NCBI GenBank assembly: GCA_937927945.1
Contig: CALEYW010000098.1
Location: 1 to 52,488, forward strand
Direction of reading: 5' to 3'
From: an uncultured candidate division WPS-2 bacterium
GTDB lineage: Bacteria > Vulcanimicrobiota > Vulcanimicrobiia > Vulcanimicrobiales > Vulcanimicrobiaceae
DNA length: 52,488 nucleotides
Shown here: piece by piece, positions 17,158 to 24,852 of the stretch
Layout of the letters: each line of letters starts with the position of its first letter
Numbering within the stretch: the first letter of the stretch is position 1
Position numbers and translations under genes: made by a program
The notes under the pieces: model-generated
What the model saw: only the letters and a program-made list of their open reading frames with translations
Database searches by the model: none
Told to the model about the DNA's origin: nothing

Positions 17158-18396
17158 TCAGCGTGATTCGACCGCGCGAAGCAGCAGCGCGGCGTTGATT
17201 CCGCCGAAACCGGCGGAGTTGGAGAGCACCGTTCGCGCGCGGACCCGCAGGGGTTCGCGCGCGATCGCGAGCGCGCAGCCGGAATCGGCATCATCACTAT
17301 TGACGCTGCGCGGTACGATTCCGTGCTTCATCGCGAGCAGCGAAAGCGCGGCTTCCCAGGCGCCGGACGCGCCGAGCGCGTGACCGTGCTGGCCTTTGGT
17401 CGCCGTCACCGGAATCGCGTGCGCCCGCCGGCCGAAGACCAGTTCGGTCGCGATCGCTTCGGCTCGGTCACCGAGCGGCGTGCCGCTGCCGTGCGCGTTC
17501 AGCACGTCCACCTCATCCGGCGCGACGCCGGCTTCGCCGAGCGCGCCGCGCATCGCCGCGGCGTTGTGCATCCCGTCCGGCCGCGGCGCCGACATGTGGT
17601 GTGCGTCGTTGCTCAAGCCGTACCCCGCGATCTCGCCGTAGATCCGCGCGTCGCGCGCCCGAGCGTCGTCGAGCCGCTCCAACAGAAGGATGCCGGCACC
17701 TTCGGCCATGACGAAACCGTCGCGCCGCGCATCGAACGGACGACTCGCCGCTTGCGGGTCGTCGTTCCGCTGCGACATCGCGCGGATCACGGTGAACGCG
17801 CCGTACACCAGCGGTGAGAGCGGTGCCTCGACGCCGCCCGCCAGCGCCGCGCGCACGTCGCCGCGGGCGATCGCGCGAAACGCGTCGCCCAGCGCCACCG
17901 CGCCGGACGCGCACGAGTTGCCGTTCGCGACGGTCGGGCCGTGCAAGCCGAATTCGATCGCGACGTTGGACGTCGCGGCACCGCCGAACACCGAGATGGC
18001 CAGCAGTGGCTTCACGGCTTCCAAGCCGCGCTCGCGAAAGACGTCGTGCTGCTCGTCGGCGAAAGCGAGCCCGCCGAGCGCCGAGCCGAGATACACGCCG
18101 ACCTCGGTCGAGCCGGGGTGATACGCGGCGTCCTCGAACGCGAGGCGGGCCGCCGCGATCGCGAACTGCGAGAAGCGATCGGTCCAGTGAAGGCGCTTCG
18201 CCGCCAAGAAATCGCGCGGTTCGAAGTCGTCGACCTGCGCGGCGATGCGCGAGCGGTACGCGCTCGCGTCGAAGCGGGTCAGCGGCGCGACCGCGACCCG
18301 CTCGGAGAGCACCCCGTCCCAGAACGCCGCCACTCCGATGCCCAGCGGCGTGACGACGCCGATCCCGGTCACCGCGACGCGATGCAGGGCCGTCAC
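17158..18396 (-). CDS. Beta-ketoacyl-ACP synthase (FabF-like / type II PKS ketosynthase)
   Basis: This 412-residue condensing enzyme has an intact Cys-His-His triad: C162 in GNSCASGAVAL, H302 in NAHGSGTPLGD and H339 in TKGQHGHALGASG, with K334 also present. It should therefore be catalytic rather than a chain-length factor. The flanking residues deviate from housekeeping FabF (TACASG, TKSMTGH), and it sits among tailoring genes without fabD, fabG or an acyl carrier protein, so a specialised product is more likely than bulk fatty acid. The GTG start overlaps the SRPBCC stop (GTGA). The large upstream open frame is shadow. Confidence 0.87.
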   Translation of the reverse strand: MTALHRVAVTGIGVVTPLGIGVAAFWDGVLSERVAVAPLTRFDASAYRSRIAAQVDDFEPRDFLAAKRLHWTDRFSQFAIAAARLAFEDAAYHPGSTEVGVYLGSALGGLAFADEQHDVFRERGLEAVKPLLAISVFGGAATSNVAIEFGLHGPTVANGNSCASGAVALGDAFRAIARGDVRAALAGGVEAPLSPLVYGAFTVIRAMSQRNDDPQAASRPFDARRDGFVMAEGAGILLLERLDDARARDARIYGEIAGYGLSNDAHHMSAPRPDGMHNAAAMRGALGEAGVAPDEVDVLNAHGSGTPLGDRAEAIATELVFGRRAHAIPVTATKGQHGHALGASGAWEAALSLLAMKHGIVPRSVNSDDADSGCALAIAREPLRVRARTVLSNSAGFGGINAALLLRAVESR

Positions 18397-18854
18397 GCGG
18401 GCTCCGCGCGCGCCGTCCGCTCGGCGAGCGCTTTCACACGCTCCAGCGTCTTCGTCGCGACGCCGTGGACGAAGTAGTCCGAGACGAGATGTTTCCCCAG
18501 CCACCCGGCCGCGACCGGAAAACGGAACGCCAGCCGGTGTTCGATCGTGACTCGCGTCCCGCCGGGGATCGGCTCGAAGATCCACTCCACGTCCATCCCG
18601 CGCGTCCAGCCGCGAACGTGATGGAACGCGATGTGCGGCGTGCCGGGATCGTTGGTCTGTTCCGCCACCCAGCGAAGCGGAAAGATATCGCGCCACGCGC
18701 TCATCGCGACGATGCTCGTCGCGCCGTGTTGTTCGAGCACGCGCACCCAGCGATAGTGCGGGAGGATTCGCGGCCAGCGCGCGGTGTCGGCGCCCAGCGC
18801 GTACACGATCCGGACCGGCGCCGCGACGTCGACGGTATTGCGCATGACCGTCAT
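18393..18854 (-). CDS. SRPBCC-fold protein (polyketide cyclase/aromatase-like)
   Basis: This 153-residue protein has the START/SRPBCC pattern: an N-terminal strand with VDVAAPVRIVYALGADTARWPRILPHY, central strands (HHVRGWTRGMDVEWIF, RVTIEHRLAF) and a long C-terminal helix. Members bind hydrophobic ligands; in type II polyketide clusters they act as cyclases or aromatases. ATG at 18854 overlaps the flavoprotein stop (ATGA); an ATG three codons in is also possible. Context with a ketosynthase favours a cyclase role, but no catalytic residue can be named. Confidence 0.75.
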   Translation of the reverse strand: MTVMRNTVDVAAPVRIVYALGADTARWPRILPHYRWVRVLEQHGATSIVAMSAWRDIFPLRWVAEQTNDPGTPHIAFHHVRGWTRGMDVEWIFEPIPGGTRVTIEHRLAFRFPVAAGWLGKHLVSDYFVHGVATKTLERVKALAERTARAEPA

Positions 18855-20032
18855 GCGATCAGCCTGCCCAAAACCGACGGACGAAACGCCCGCTGCGGCG
18901 GCACGACGCCGGCGAGCGCTTCGAGCAGCGCCGCACCGGCGTCCGGAAAGCGCGCCAAGCGGTTTGCGGCGCGGCGGGCGAGCGGTGGAACGTCGACCAG
19001 GAGCGCGACCGTGCGGCACAACCTCCTGCGCCACGCGACGTCGGCATCACGCCAGCGGCCGTATGCCGCGAACGGCGCGGTATCGCCCTCGCTCCTGCGC
19101 AGCGCCGCGAGGATGGCGTCGGCTGCGCGCTCCGCGCCGGTCAGCGCGAGAAAGACGCCCTGCCCTGTGAACGGATCGAGGAAACCCGCCGCGTCGCCGA
19201 CGAGAACCGCGCCCGGCGCCCACGCACGGCGTACGCGGTGGGCGAGCGGCCCGATCGAGACGCGCGGACCGATCCGCAGCGCGTCCGCGAACGACCGCAC
19301 CCCCCGGCCGAGCTCGGCCGCTGCCCCGCCGACGCCCGCGTCGACGTCCGCCGACCAGCGCGCCAGCCGCTCGCGCGGGACCACCACCATGACGTTGGTT
19401 CGTCCGTCGCTCAGCGGGTTGAGCGCGAAGTACGCACCGCGGCCGACGTACATCTCGACGAAGCCGTCGAACGCCCCGAAGCCGGCGTAGTGTCCGCCGA
19501 CCGCATAGCGCGCGCCGCGCGCGACGGGCGCGGTGAGGCCCAACTTGCGCGCGACGAGCGATCCGATGCCGTCGGCGCCGACGACGACGCGCGCCGGGCG
19601 GTCTTCGAGATCGCCGGCGGGGGTGCGCACGCGGACGCCGATGCAGCGGCCATCCTCCACGAGCACGTCTTCAACCCGCGCCTGCTCGATCGCGGCGCCC
19701 GCCGCCGCGGCAGCATCCAGGAGAACGGTATCGAGGTCGGCCCGCGCGCAGGCCAGTGCCGGCCCCGGAAAGGCGAGGGCGACCGCGGCGGCGCCGGCCG
19801 GGACGAGGCGCACGCCGCGCAGTTCAGAGCCGACCGCACGCACGTCGTCGAGCACACCCAAACGCGCGAGCGCCTCCATGGCCCCGCCGTTGAGGTACTC
19901 CCCGCACACCTTCGTGCGCGGAAACCGCGCCCGTTCGATCACCCGCACCTCGACCCCGGCACGCGCCAGCAGCAGCGCCGTCACGCTCCCCGCCGGCCCT
20001 CCACCAGCCACGACTACGGTCTCTGGTTTCAC
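18851..20032 (-). CDS. FAD-dependent oxidoreductase, geranylgeranyl-reductase family
   Basis: This 393-residue flavoprotein starts with the dinucleotide-binding motif VVVAGGGPAGSVTALLLARAG, then VIERARFPRTKVCGEYLNGG, characteristic of the geranylgeranyl reductase / group A flavoprotein family. Later motifs are VVVGADGIGSLVARKLG and AVLVGDAAGFLDPFTGQGV. It may hydroxylate or reduce an alkyl/aromatic intermediate. The start is a GTG that overlaps the methyltransferase stop (GTGA); the longer open frame is shadow. Homologues are common beside ketosynthases and methyltransferases in phenolic-lipid and polyketide loci (family knowledge); the actual substrate here is unknown. Confidence 0.85.
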   Translation of the reverse strand: MKPETVVVAGGGPAGSVTALLLARAGVEVRVIERARFPRTKVCGEYLNGGAMEALARLGVLDDVRAVGSELRGVRLVPAGAAAVALAFPGPALACARADLDTVLLDAAAAAGAAIEQARVEDVLVEDGRCIGVRVRTPAGDLEDRPARVVVGADGIGSLVARKLGLTAPVARGARYAVGGHYAGFGAFDGFVEMYVGRGAYFALNPLSDGRTNVMVVVPRERLARWSADVDAGVGGAAAELGRGVRSFADALRIGPRVSIGPLAHRVRRAWAPGAVLVGDAAGFLDPFTGQGVFLALTGAERAADAILAALRRSEGDTAPFAAYGRWRDADVAWRRRLCRTVALLVDVPPLARRAANRLARFPDAGAALLEALAGVVPPQRAFRPSVLGRLIA

Positions 20033-20724
20033 CGGTGTGATGTATCCGACCGGTGTGAAGTATCCGTGAGGGTCATGCGGAAGAACGGTTCGTTCGTGAG
20101 GTGCGGGGTGTGCCAGCCGGCTTCGCGGGCGAGGGCGAGCGCTTCTGTTGGGGTGTAGGCCCGCCGCACCGAGAGCGGCGCGTCGTGACGGGTGAGGCGG
20201 TTGCGCGTGGTGCGCGACCAAAGCCAGGTGAGGCCGAACGCGACGGCGGAGCGGCGCAGGTCGCACACGACGGGGCTGATCCGCGCGACACGCCGCAGTT
20301 CACGCAGCAGCGTGCGCGCCGCGGCCGGCTCGAAATGGTGCAGCGCGAGCGTACACGTGACAACGTCGAACGAGGCGTCGCCGAACGGAAGCGCCTCACC
20401 CTCGGCGCGCACGAACCTCAGCGCGGGATGATTCTGCGTTCGGCGCCGCGCGATCACCAGCATCTGCTCGCTGCGATCCAGACACGTCACCGTCACCGCG
20501 AGGCCACGGCGCGCGGCATCGTTCGCGAGCGCGAGCGGAACGTCTGCCGCGCCGCTGCCGACGTCGAGGATCGTGCCGGCACCAAGCGCGCACACGGCGC
20601 GAACGACGGGCGCGCTGCCGCCGAACCACGCGTTCGCGAACGCGACGTCACGCAGGTTGGCCTCGAGTTCGCCCGGATCGTCGACGGGCTCGTCCATCAA
20701 CTCGCGAGCGATCGCGCGCCGCAC
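20029..20724 (-). CDS. SAM-dependent class I methyltransferase (UbiE-like)
   Basis: This 231-residue enzyme has SAM motif I ILDVGSGAADVPLALA, an acidic residue after strand 2 (CLDRSEQML), ALPFGDASFDVVTCTLALHHF (motifs II/III) and a C-terminal extension. It probably methylates a small aromatic or lipidic intermediate made by this operon. The GTG start has GAGAGG five bases upstream; an ATG ten codons in is an alternative. The last 12 residues are two copies of S/T-D-T-S-H-R caused by an 18-bp tandem duplication that reaches into the start of the next gene. Only 36 bp separate it from the ferredoxin gene. Confidence 0.85.
   Translation of the reverse strand: MRRAIARELMDEPVDDPGELEANLRDVAFANAWFGGSAPVVRAVCALGAGTILDVGSGAADVPLALANDAARRGLAVTVTCLDRSEQMLVIARRRTQNHPALRFVRAEGEALPFGDASFDVVTCTLALHHFEPAAARTLLRELRRVARISPVVCDLRRSAVAFGLTWLWSRTTRNRLTRHDAPLSVRRAYTPTEALALAREAGWHTPHLTNEPFFRMTLTDTSHRSDTSHR
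20032..20067. repeat. 18-bp tandem duplication at the methyltransferase/flavoprotein junction
   Basis: Two 18-base units, 20032-20049 and 20050-20067, match at 16 of 18 positions. They encode the duplicated six-residue tail of the methyltransferase, and the unit nearer the flavoprotein supplies the overlapping GTGA. The duplication preserves frame and the stop/start overlap. Confidence 0.9.
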
Positions 20725-20760
20725 GCGAGCCTCTCGTGTTCCACTAGCGCACGGCGCGGC

Positions 20761-21003
20761 TTATTTCTTGTACCACTCCGCGTTGATCTCGACGTAGTTC
20801 TTCCACTGCTCGGGAACGTCGGAGTCGGCATAAATCGCCTCGACGGGACAGGCTGACACGCAGGCCCCGCAATCGATACATACCTCGGGATCGATGAAGA
20901 GCATCTTGTCGTCATCGCTCCCGTGGATGCAATCGACCGGACACACGTCGACGCACGACTTGTCCTTGGTACCGATACAGGGTTCGGTAATGATATAGGC
21001 CAT
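20761..21003 (-). CDS. 7Fe-type bacterial ferredoxin (FdxA-like)
   Basis: This 80-residue electron carrier begins MAYIITEPCIGTKDKSCVDV. The first motif has Cys residues spaced C-x7-C-x3-C-P, typical of a site that binds a 3Fe-4S cluster, and the second has CIDCGACVSACP for a 4Fe-4S cluster. The acidic C-terminal tail after the second cluster is usual for this group. It may supply electrons to the flavoprotein two genes on, but that is inference from adjacency. A hairpin separates it from the upstream gene, so it probably has its own promoter in 21004-21075. Confidence 0.9.
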   Translation of the reverse strand: MAYIITEPCIGTKDKSCVDVCPVDCIHGSDDDKMLFIDPEVCIDCGACVSACPVEAIYADSDVPEQWKNYVEINAEWYKK

Positions 21004-21075
21004 CGCGGGGGAGAGGGTTGCCCGAGCGGCCGTGTGGCTCCTACCGACAAAAGGCGCAGTCGCGCGAGAAATGGC

Positions 21076-21110
21076 GCGGCGCGCCCGTCCCGATCGGACG
21101 AGCGCGCCGC
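21076..21110 (-). terminator. Strong GC hairpin after the GlsB-like gene
   Basis: Nine-base arms GCGGCGCGC (21076-21084) and GCGCGCCGC (21102-21110) enclose an inner CGTCC/GGACG stem. It starts about 20 bases past the stop of the upstream minus-strand gene and is followed on that strand by GCCATTTCTC, only a short T-run. It fits a weak intrinsic terminator between that gene and the ferredoxin. Confidence 0.5.
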
Positions 21111-21130
21111 TTTCCAAGGACACCCAGCGC

Positions 21131-21394
21131 CTAATACGTCGCGCGTCGTCCCGTGAGGGCGCGAATGATGAACAGGAGGATCACCGCTCCCACGAACGCG
21201 ACCAGGATGCTCCACAGGTTGACGCCGGTGGCGCCGGTATGACCGAACGCGTTGAAGACCCAACCGCCGATGAACGCGCCGATGATGCCGATGATGATGT
21301 CGCCGAGGATACCGCCGGGGCCCTCGCCGGGCACGACGTACTTCGCGAGGAATCCCGCGATCAATCCCACGACCAGCCAGCTCAAAATACTCAT
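21131..21394 (-). CDS. GlsB/YeaQ/YmgE family stress-response membrane protein
   Basis: This 87-residue protein has three glycine-rich membrane segments and the family core LVVGLIAGFLAKYVVPG, GGILGDIIIGIIGAFIGGW and a final span IVAFVGAVILLF-like stretch ending in RRATY. The ATG is preceded by AAGGGACAC, a clear ribosome-binding site. The family (transglycosylase-associated protein group) is induced by stress; the molecular role is unclear. The 127-bp gap to the divergent SIMPL gene has no other gene. Confidence 0.9.
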   Translation of the reverse strand: MSILSWLVVGLIAGFLAKYVVPGEGPGGILGDIIIGIIGAFIGGWVFNAFGHTGATGVNLWSILVAFVGAVILLFIIRALTGRRATY

Positions 21395-21521
21395 GTGTCC
21401 CTTGTTCCCTTCCCTTGCCTCGAAGTAAGGCGGCCCTCGCCGCGCTCGCCACTTGTACTTTCCCCGGAAGCATATTGGCCGAAACAGCGCACGGCTCGCC
21501 GTCCGCTTGCGTTTGCCGGAT

Positions 21522-22250
21522 ATGAAGACGATCACGGCCGTCGCGGCTGCCCTCGCCATCCTCGCGGTGGCGGCCCCCGCCGGCGCGCAAACGACCCGTC
21601 CCGAACCGCGCCCGGCGACGCTCACGGTGAACGGAACGGGCGCCCTCGACCGCGCACCCGATCGCGCGTTCGTCTCCGTTTCGATCGTGACGAACGACGA
21701 CGTCGCCGGCCGGGCGACGTCGGCCAACAACAGCGCCTTCAATGCGCTCACCGCGAAGCTGGCGGCGCTCGGCGTGAGCGGCCCGGCGGTGAAAACCACC
21801 GCGTACAACGTCTCCTTCAACCAGCGTCCGCCCCAGCCGAACCAGCAATTCCCGCAACGCTACGGGTACGTCGTCAGCCGCTACGTGACCGTTACGACCG
21901 ATCGTACCGATCAGGTCGGCGCATTGATCGACGCGGCCACGTCAGCCGGCGTCACCGACATCGGGTCGGTGAGCTTCGGCCTGCGCGACGGGCGTGCCGC
22001 CTATCGAGCCGCGCTCGCCGTCGCCATGGCGGACGCCGACGCGCAAGCCCACGCGCTCGCCGACGCAGCGCACGTGCGGCTGATCCGGGTCGCCTCCGTC
22101 TCGGCCGGCTCCGCACTGCCCGTTCCGCGCCCGGTTCCATACCAACGGATGGCCGCGACGGTCGCGGCGCCTCCCGTGCCGACCGAGGTCGCACCGAGCG
22201 ACCTGACCGTCACCGCGTCCGTTGGCGTCACCTACGAAATAACGCCCTAG
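21522..22250 (+). CDS. Secreted SIMPL-domain (DUF541) protein
   Basis: This 242-residue periplasmic protein has a signal peptide (MKTITAVAAALAILAVAAPAGAQ). The SIMPL/DUF541 domain covers most of the rest: LTVNGTGALDRAPDRAFVSVSIVT, YNVSFNQRPP, YVVSRYVTVTT and a final strand LTVTASVGVTYEI. Family members (YggE type) are linked to oxidative stress, but no enzymatic activity is established. The start at 21522 is chosen because it begins the signal peptide; the upstream frame extension is not signal-like. Confidence 0.85.
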   Translation: MKTITAVAAALAILAVAAPAGAQTTRPEPRPATLTVNGTGALDRAPDRAFVSVSIVTNDDVAGRATSANNSAFNALTAKLAALGVSGPAVKTTAYNVSFNQRPPQPNQQFPQRYGYVVSRYVTVTTDRTDQVGALIDAATSAGVTDIGSVSFGLRDGRAAYRAALAVAMADADAQAHALADAAHVRLIRVASVSAGSALPVPRPVPYQRMAATVAAPPVPTEVAPSDLTVTASVGVTYEITP

Positions 22251-22252
22251 TC

Positions 22253-22280
22253 GGCCCGAAACCGGGCCGTCCCGGGACGG
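22253..22280. repeat. Two overlapping hairpins between the SIMPL and ClpE-like genes
   Basis: GGCCCG-AAAC-CGGGCC (22253-22268) overlaps the perfect 14-base palindrome CCGTCCCGGGACGG (22267-22280). They are mutually exclusive structures located 2-30 bases after the SIMPL stop and 15 bases before the next ATG. No T-run follows, so this may be an RNA switch-like or stabilising element, or an operator; function unproven. Confidence 0.45.
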
Positions 22281-22295
22281 GTAGGTTGAAAGGCA

Positions 22296-24263
22296 ATGAC
22301 CGAAACCTGCGAGGTCTGCCGCGCGAAGCCGGCCAGCATTCATGACTACGCGCTCCGGGGCGGCCGCTGGGTCGCCGCCGACCTCTGCGCCGACTGTCTG
22401 AAGCAGCGGCGGCGCACGCCGTTCGCGATCTTGGGCGCGGCCGCCGCGGCAGCGGCGCTCGTCGGCGGGGCGGCCCTCGCCTTCGATACGCTCTCGCGCA
22501 AGGGGCACCCGGAAGGCGAGCCGTCGCCGGCTTCCCCAAACCCGTCACCGTCGCTCGGTAACCTGAGCCGCGTTTTCGGCGCCGGCTCGACGCTCGCGCA
22601 GTACTCGCGCGACCTCACCGATGCGGCACGTAAGGGCGAACTCGACCCGGTGATCGGACGCGACACCGAGGTCGAACGGGTCGTCTCGATCCTTGCCCGG
22701 CGCAGCAAGAACAATCCGGTCCTCATCGGCGAGCCCGGGGTCGGGAAGACGGCGATCGTGGAAGGACTCGCCCAGCGCATCGCCCGCGGCGACGTTCCGC
22801 AGTCGCTGCGCGACAAACGGGTGCTCGCGCTCTCGCTCGGACCACTCGTCGCCGGTACGAAGTACCGCGGCGAGTTCGAAAGCCGCGTCAAGAAGATCCT
22901 CGATGAGGTCAAGCGCGCGGGCCGCGACATCATCCTCTTCATCGACGAACTGCACACGCTCGTCGGGGCCGGTGCGGCCGAAGGTTCGCTCGACCTGAGC
23001 TCGATGATCAAACCCGAGCTCGCCCGCGGCGAACTGCAGTGCATCGGTGCGACGACGTTCGATGAGTACCGCAAGTACATCGAGTCCGACGCCGCCCTCG
23101 AGCGCCGCTTCCAGCCGGTGCAGGTCGACGAGCCGACGATCGAGCAGACGGTCGCGATCCTGCGCGGCCTGCGCCCCAGGTATGCGGCGCACCACGGCGT
23201 GACCATCGAAGACGAAGCGCTCGAAGCGGCGGCGGCGCTCGCCGCGCGCTACATCGCCGACCGCTATCTGCCCGACAAGGCGATCGACGTCGTCGACGAG
23301 GCCGCGGCCACTGCTGCGATGCGCAAGGAACGCACCGTCGACGCCGAGCGCGTCGCGGCCGTCGTCTCCCGCTGGACGGGGATCCCGCAAGGCACGATCA
23401 CCGACGCGCAGCGCGCCGGCCTGTTGGCACTCGAAGAAAAGCTCAGCGCGCGCGTCGTCGGCCAGGACCAAGCCGTGCGCGCCGTATCCGAGGCGATCCG
23501 CCGCGCGCGCGCCGGGCTCAAGGATCCTCGCAAACCGGTCGGCGGCTTTCTCTTCATCGGATCGAGCGGCGTCGGCAAGACCGAGCTCGCCCGCGCGCTC
23601 GCCCAAGCGCTGTTCGGTACCGACGACGCGCTGATCCGCCTCGATCTCTCCGAGTACACCGAGTCGCACACGATCTCGCGCTTGATCGGCGCGCCGCCCG
23701 GCTATCAAGGTCACGACGAACCGGGACAGCTGACCGAACCGCTGCGGCGGCGTCCCTACTCGGTCGTGCTCTTCGACGAGATCGAGAAGGCGCACCCCGA
23801 CGTCGCCGCGATCCTGCTGCAGATCCTCGACGACGGCCGGGTGACCGACGCGAAAGGACGCGCGATCGACTTCCGTCACGCGATCGTCGTGCTGACGTCG
23901 AACCTCGACCAGGCCGAGCTCGAATCCACGTTGCGCCCCGAGCTGCTCGACCGCATCGACGAAACGATCGTGTTCGCCGAGCTCGGTCCGCAGCAGATCG
24001 AGCGCATCGTCGAGCTGCAGATCGCGCTCTTGGCCCAGCGGGTCGGCGCGCAGGCGATGGAACTCCAACTCTCACCGCGCGCGCGGCGCTTCCTAGCCGA
24101 CGAAAGCGCGGCGCAAGGGAGCGGCGCGCGCTTCGTGGCGCGGGCGATCGCCCGTCACGTCACCACCCCGCTCTCGGAAGCAATTCTGCGCGGCCGGCTC
24201 GCCGGCGGGCATACCGCGCACGTCGACTACGACGGCCACGCCGTCACCGTTGAGGCCGCATGA
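22296..24263 (+). CDS. Membrane-anchored zinc-finger ClpE-like AAA+ protein without M-domain or ClpP loop
   Basis: This 655-residue Hsp100 protein starts with a ClpE-type zinc finger (C5, C8, C31, C34, with PASIH as in ClpE), then a hydrophobic span (about 43-63) and a Pro/Ser-rich linker. D1 has GEPGVGKT (144-151), pore loop GTKYRGEFE, Walker B FIDE (214-217) and LERRF. D2 has GSSGVGKT (421-428), LFDEIEK (491-497) and RPELLDRIDE. The coiled M-domain expected near residue 343 is absent, and the stretch between TSN (533-535) and RPELL is cut to about 10 residues, removing the ClpP-docking loop. It is thus probably a ClpP-independent, membrane-tethered unfoldase. No Clp N-domain is present. The next gene overlaps it (ATGA). 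Confidence 0.88.
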   Translation: MTETCEVCRAKPASIHDYALRGGRWVAADLCADCLKQRRRTPFAILGAAAAAAALVGGAALAFDTLSRKGHPEGEPSPASPNPSPSLGNLSRVFGAGSTLAQYSRDLTDAARKGELDPVIGRDTEVERVVSILARRSKNNPVLIGEPGVGKTAIVEGLAQRIARGDVPQSLRDKRVLALSLGPLVAGTKYRGEFESRVKKILDEVKRAGRDIILFIDELHTLVGAGAAEGSLDLSSMIKPELARGELQCIGATTFDEYRKYIESDAALERRFQPVQVDEPTIEQTVAILRGLRPRYAAHHGVTIEDEALEAAAALAARYIADRYLPDKAIDVVDEAAATAAMRKERTVDAERVAAVVSRWTGIPQGTITDAQRAGLLALEEKLSARVVGQDQAVRAVSEAIRRARAGLKDPRKPVGGFLFIGSSGVGKTELARALAQALFGTDDALIRLDLSEYTESHTISRLIGAPPGYQGHDEPGQLTEPLRRRPYSVVLFDEIEKAHPDVAAILLQILDDGRVTDAKGRAIDFRHAIVVLTSNLDQAELESTLRPELLDRIDETIVFAELGPQQIERIVELQIALLAQRVGAQAMELQLSPRARRFLADESAAQGSGARFVARAIARHVTTPLSEAILRGRLAGGHTAHVDYDGHAVTVEAA

Positions 24264-24838
24264 AACGTCTCGTTCTCGCACTCGTCCTGACCCTCGCGAC
24301 GAGCACCGGTGCGCTAGCCCAGACCGTGCCGCTCGGCACGCCGCTCACCATGGTGCCGCAGCCCGGCACGAGCCAGACCGCCAACCTCATCTTCGACGCG
24401 ATGATGGCCGTTGCGCGTTCCGCTTCGACGAATCCGCCCGCTTCGCAGGCAGCGTCACTCTCCTATCAGCACGCCCTGCAGAGCTACAACACCGGAGACA
24501 TCGCAAACGCGAACGCCCAAGCGATTGCGGCGCTGAACGCCGCGAATGCTTCGCAGGCGGTGCCGACTCCGGTCTTGCGCTCGACGATCCCGCAGACGAG
24601 CGCGATGCAGACCTCACCCTTCCCGCTGCCCGGCGGCAGCGTCGCGCAGATCGACGCCGACGCCTTCGTCGCGCAGGCGCGCGGAGCCGTCGCGGCATGC
24701 AGGGCAGCGAAATCGCCGAACACCGCCGCCGCCGCGACGAACCTGGCAGCGGCGCAGACCGACGATCAGGCCGGACGCTACATGAACGTCCGCGTCGAAG
24801 CCCGGGCCGCCGTCAACCTCTGCGCCTCGGCCCGCTGA
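24260..24838 (+). CDS. Secreted Ala-rich helical protein of unknown function
   Basis: This 192-residue protein has a clear signal peptide (MKRLVLALVLTLATSTGALAQ). The mature part is Ala/Gln/Asn-rich with predicted helices resembling loose TPR-like spacing (YQHALQSYNTGDIANANAQAIAALNAANA and a second similar block near the C-terminus, AAAQTDDQAGRYMNVRVEARAAVNLC). Two Cys residues (CRAAK and LCASAR) could form a disulfide. Its ATG overlaps the stop of the ClpE-like gene, so the two are co-translated and may work together across the membrane. I do not recognise the family. Confidence 0.75.
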   Translation: MKRLVLALVLTLATSTGALAQTVPLGTPLTMVPQPGTSQTANLIFDAMMAVARSASTNPPASQAASLSYQHALQSYNTGDIANANAQAIAALNAANASQAVPTPVLRSTIPQTSAMQTSPFPLPGGSVAQIDADAFVAQARGAVAACRAAKSPNTAAAATNLAAAQTDDQAGRYMNVRVEARAAVNLCASAR

Positions 24839-24852
24839 CGCGGGCGGCGCCG

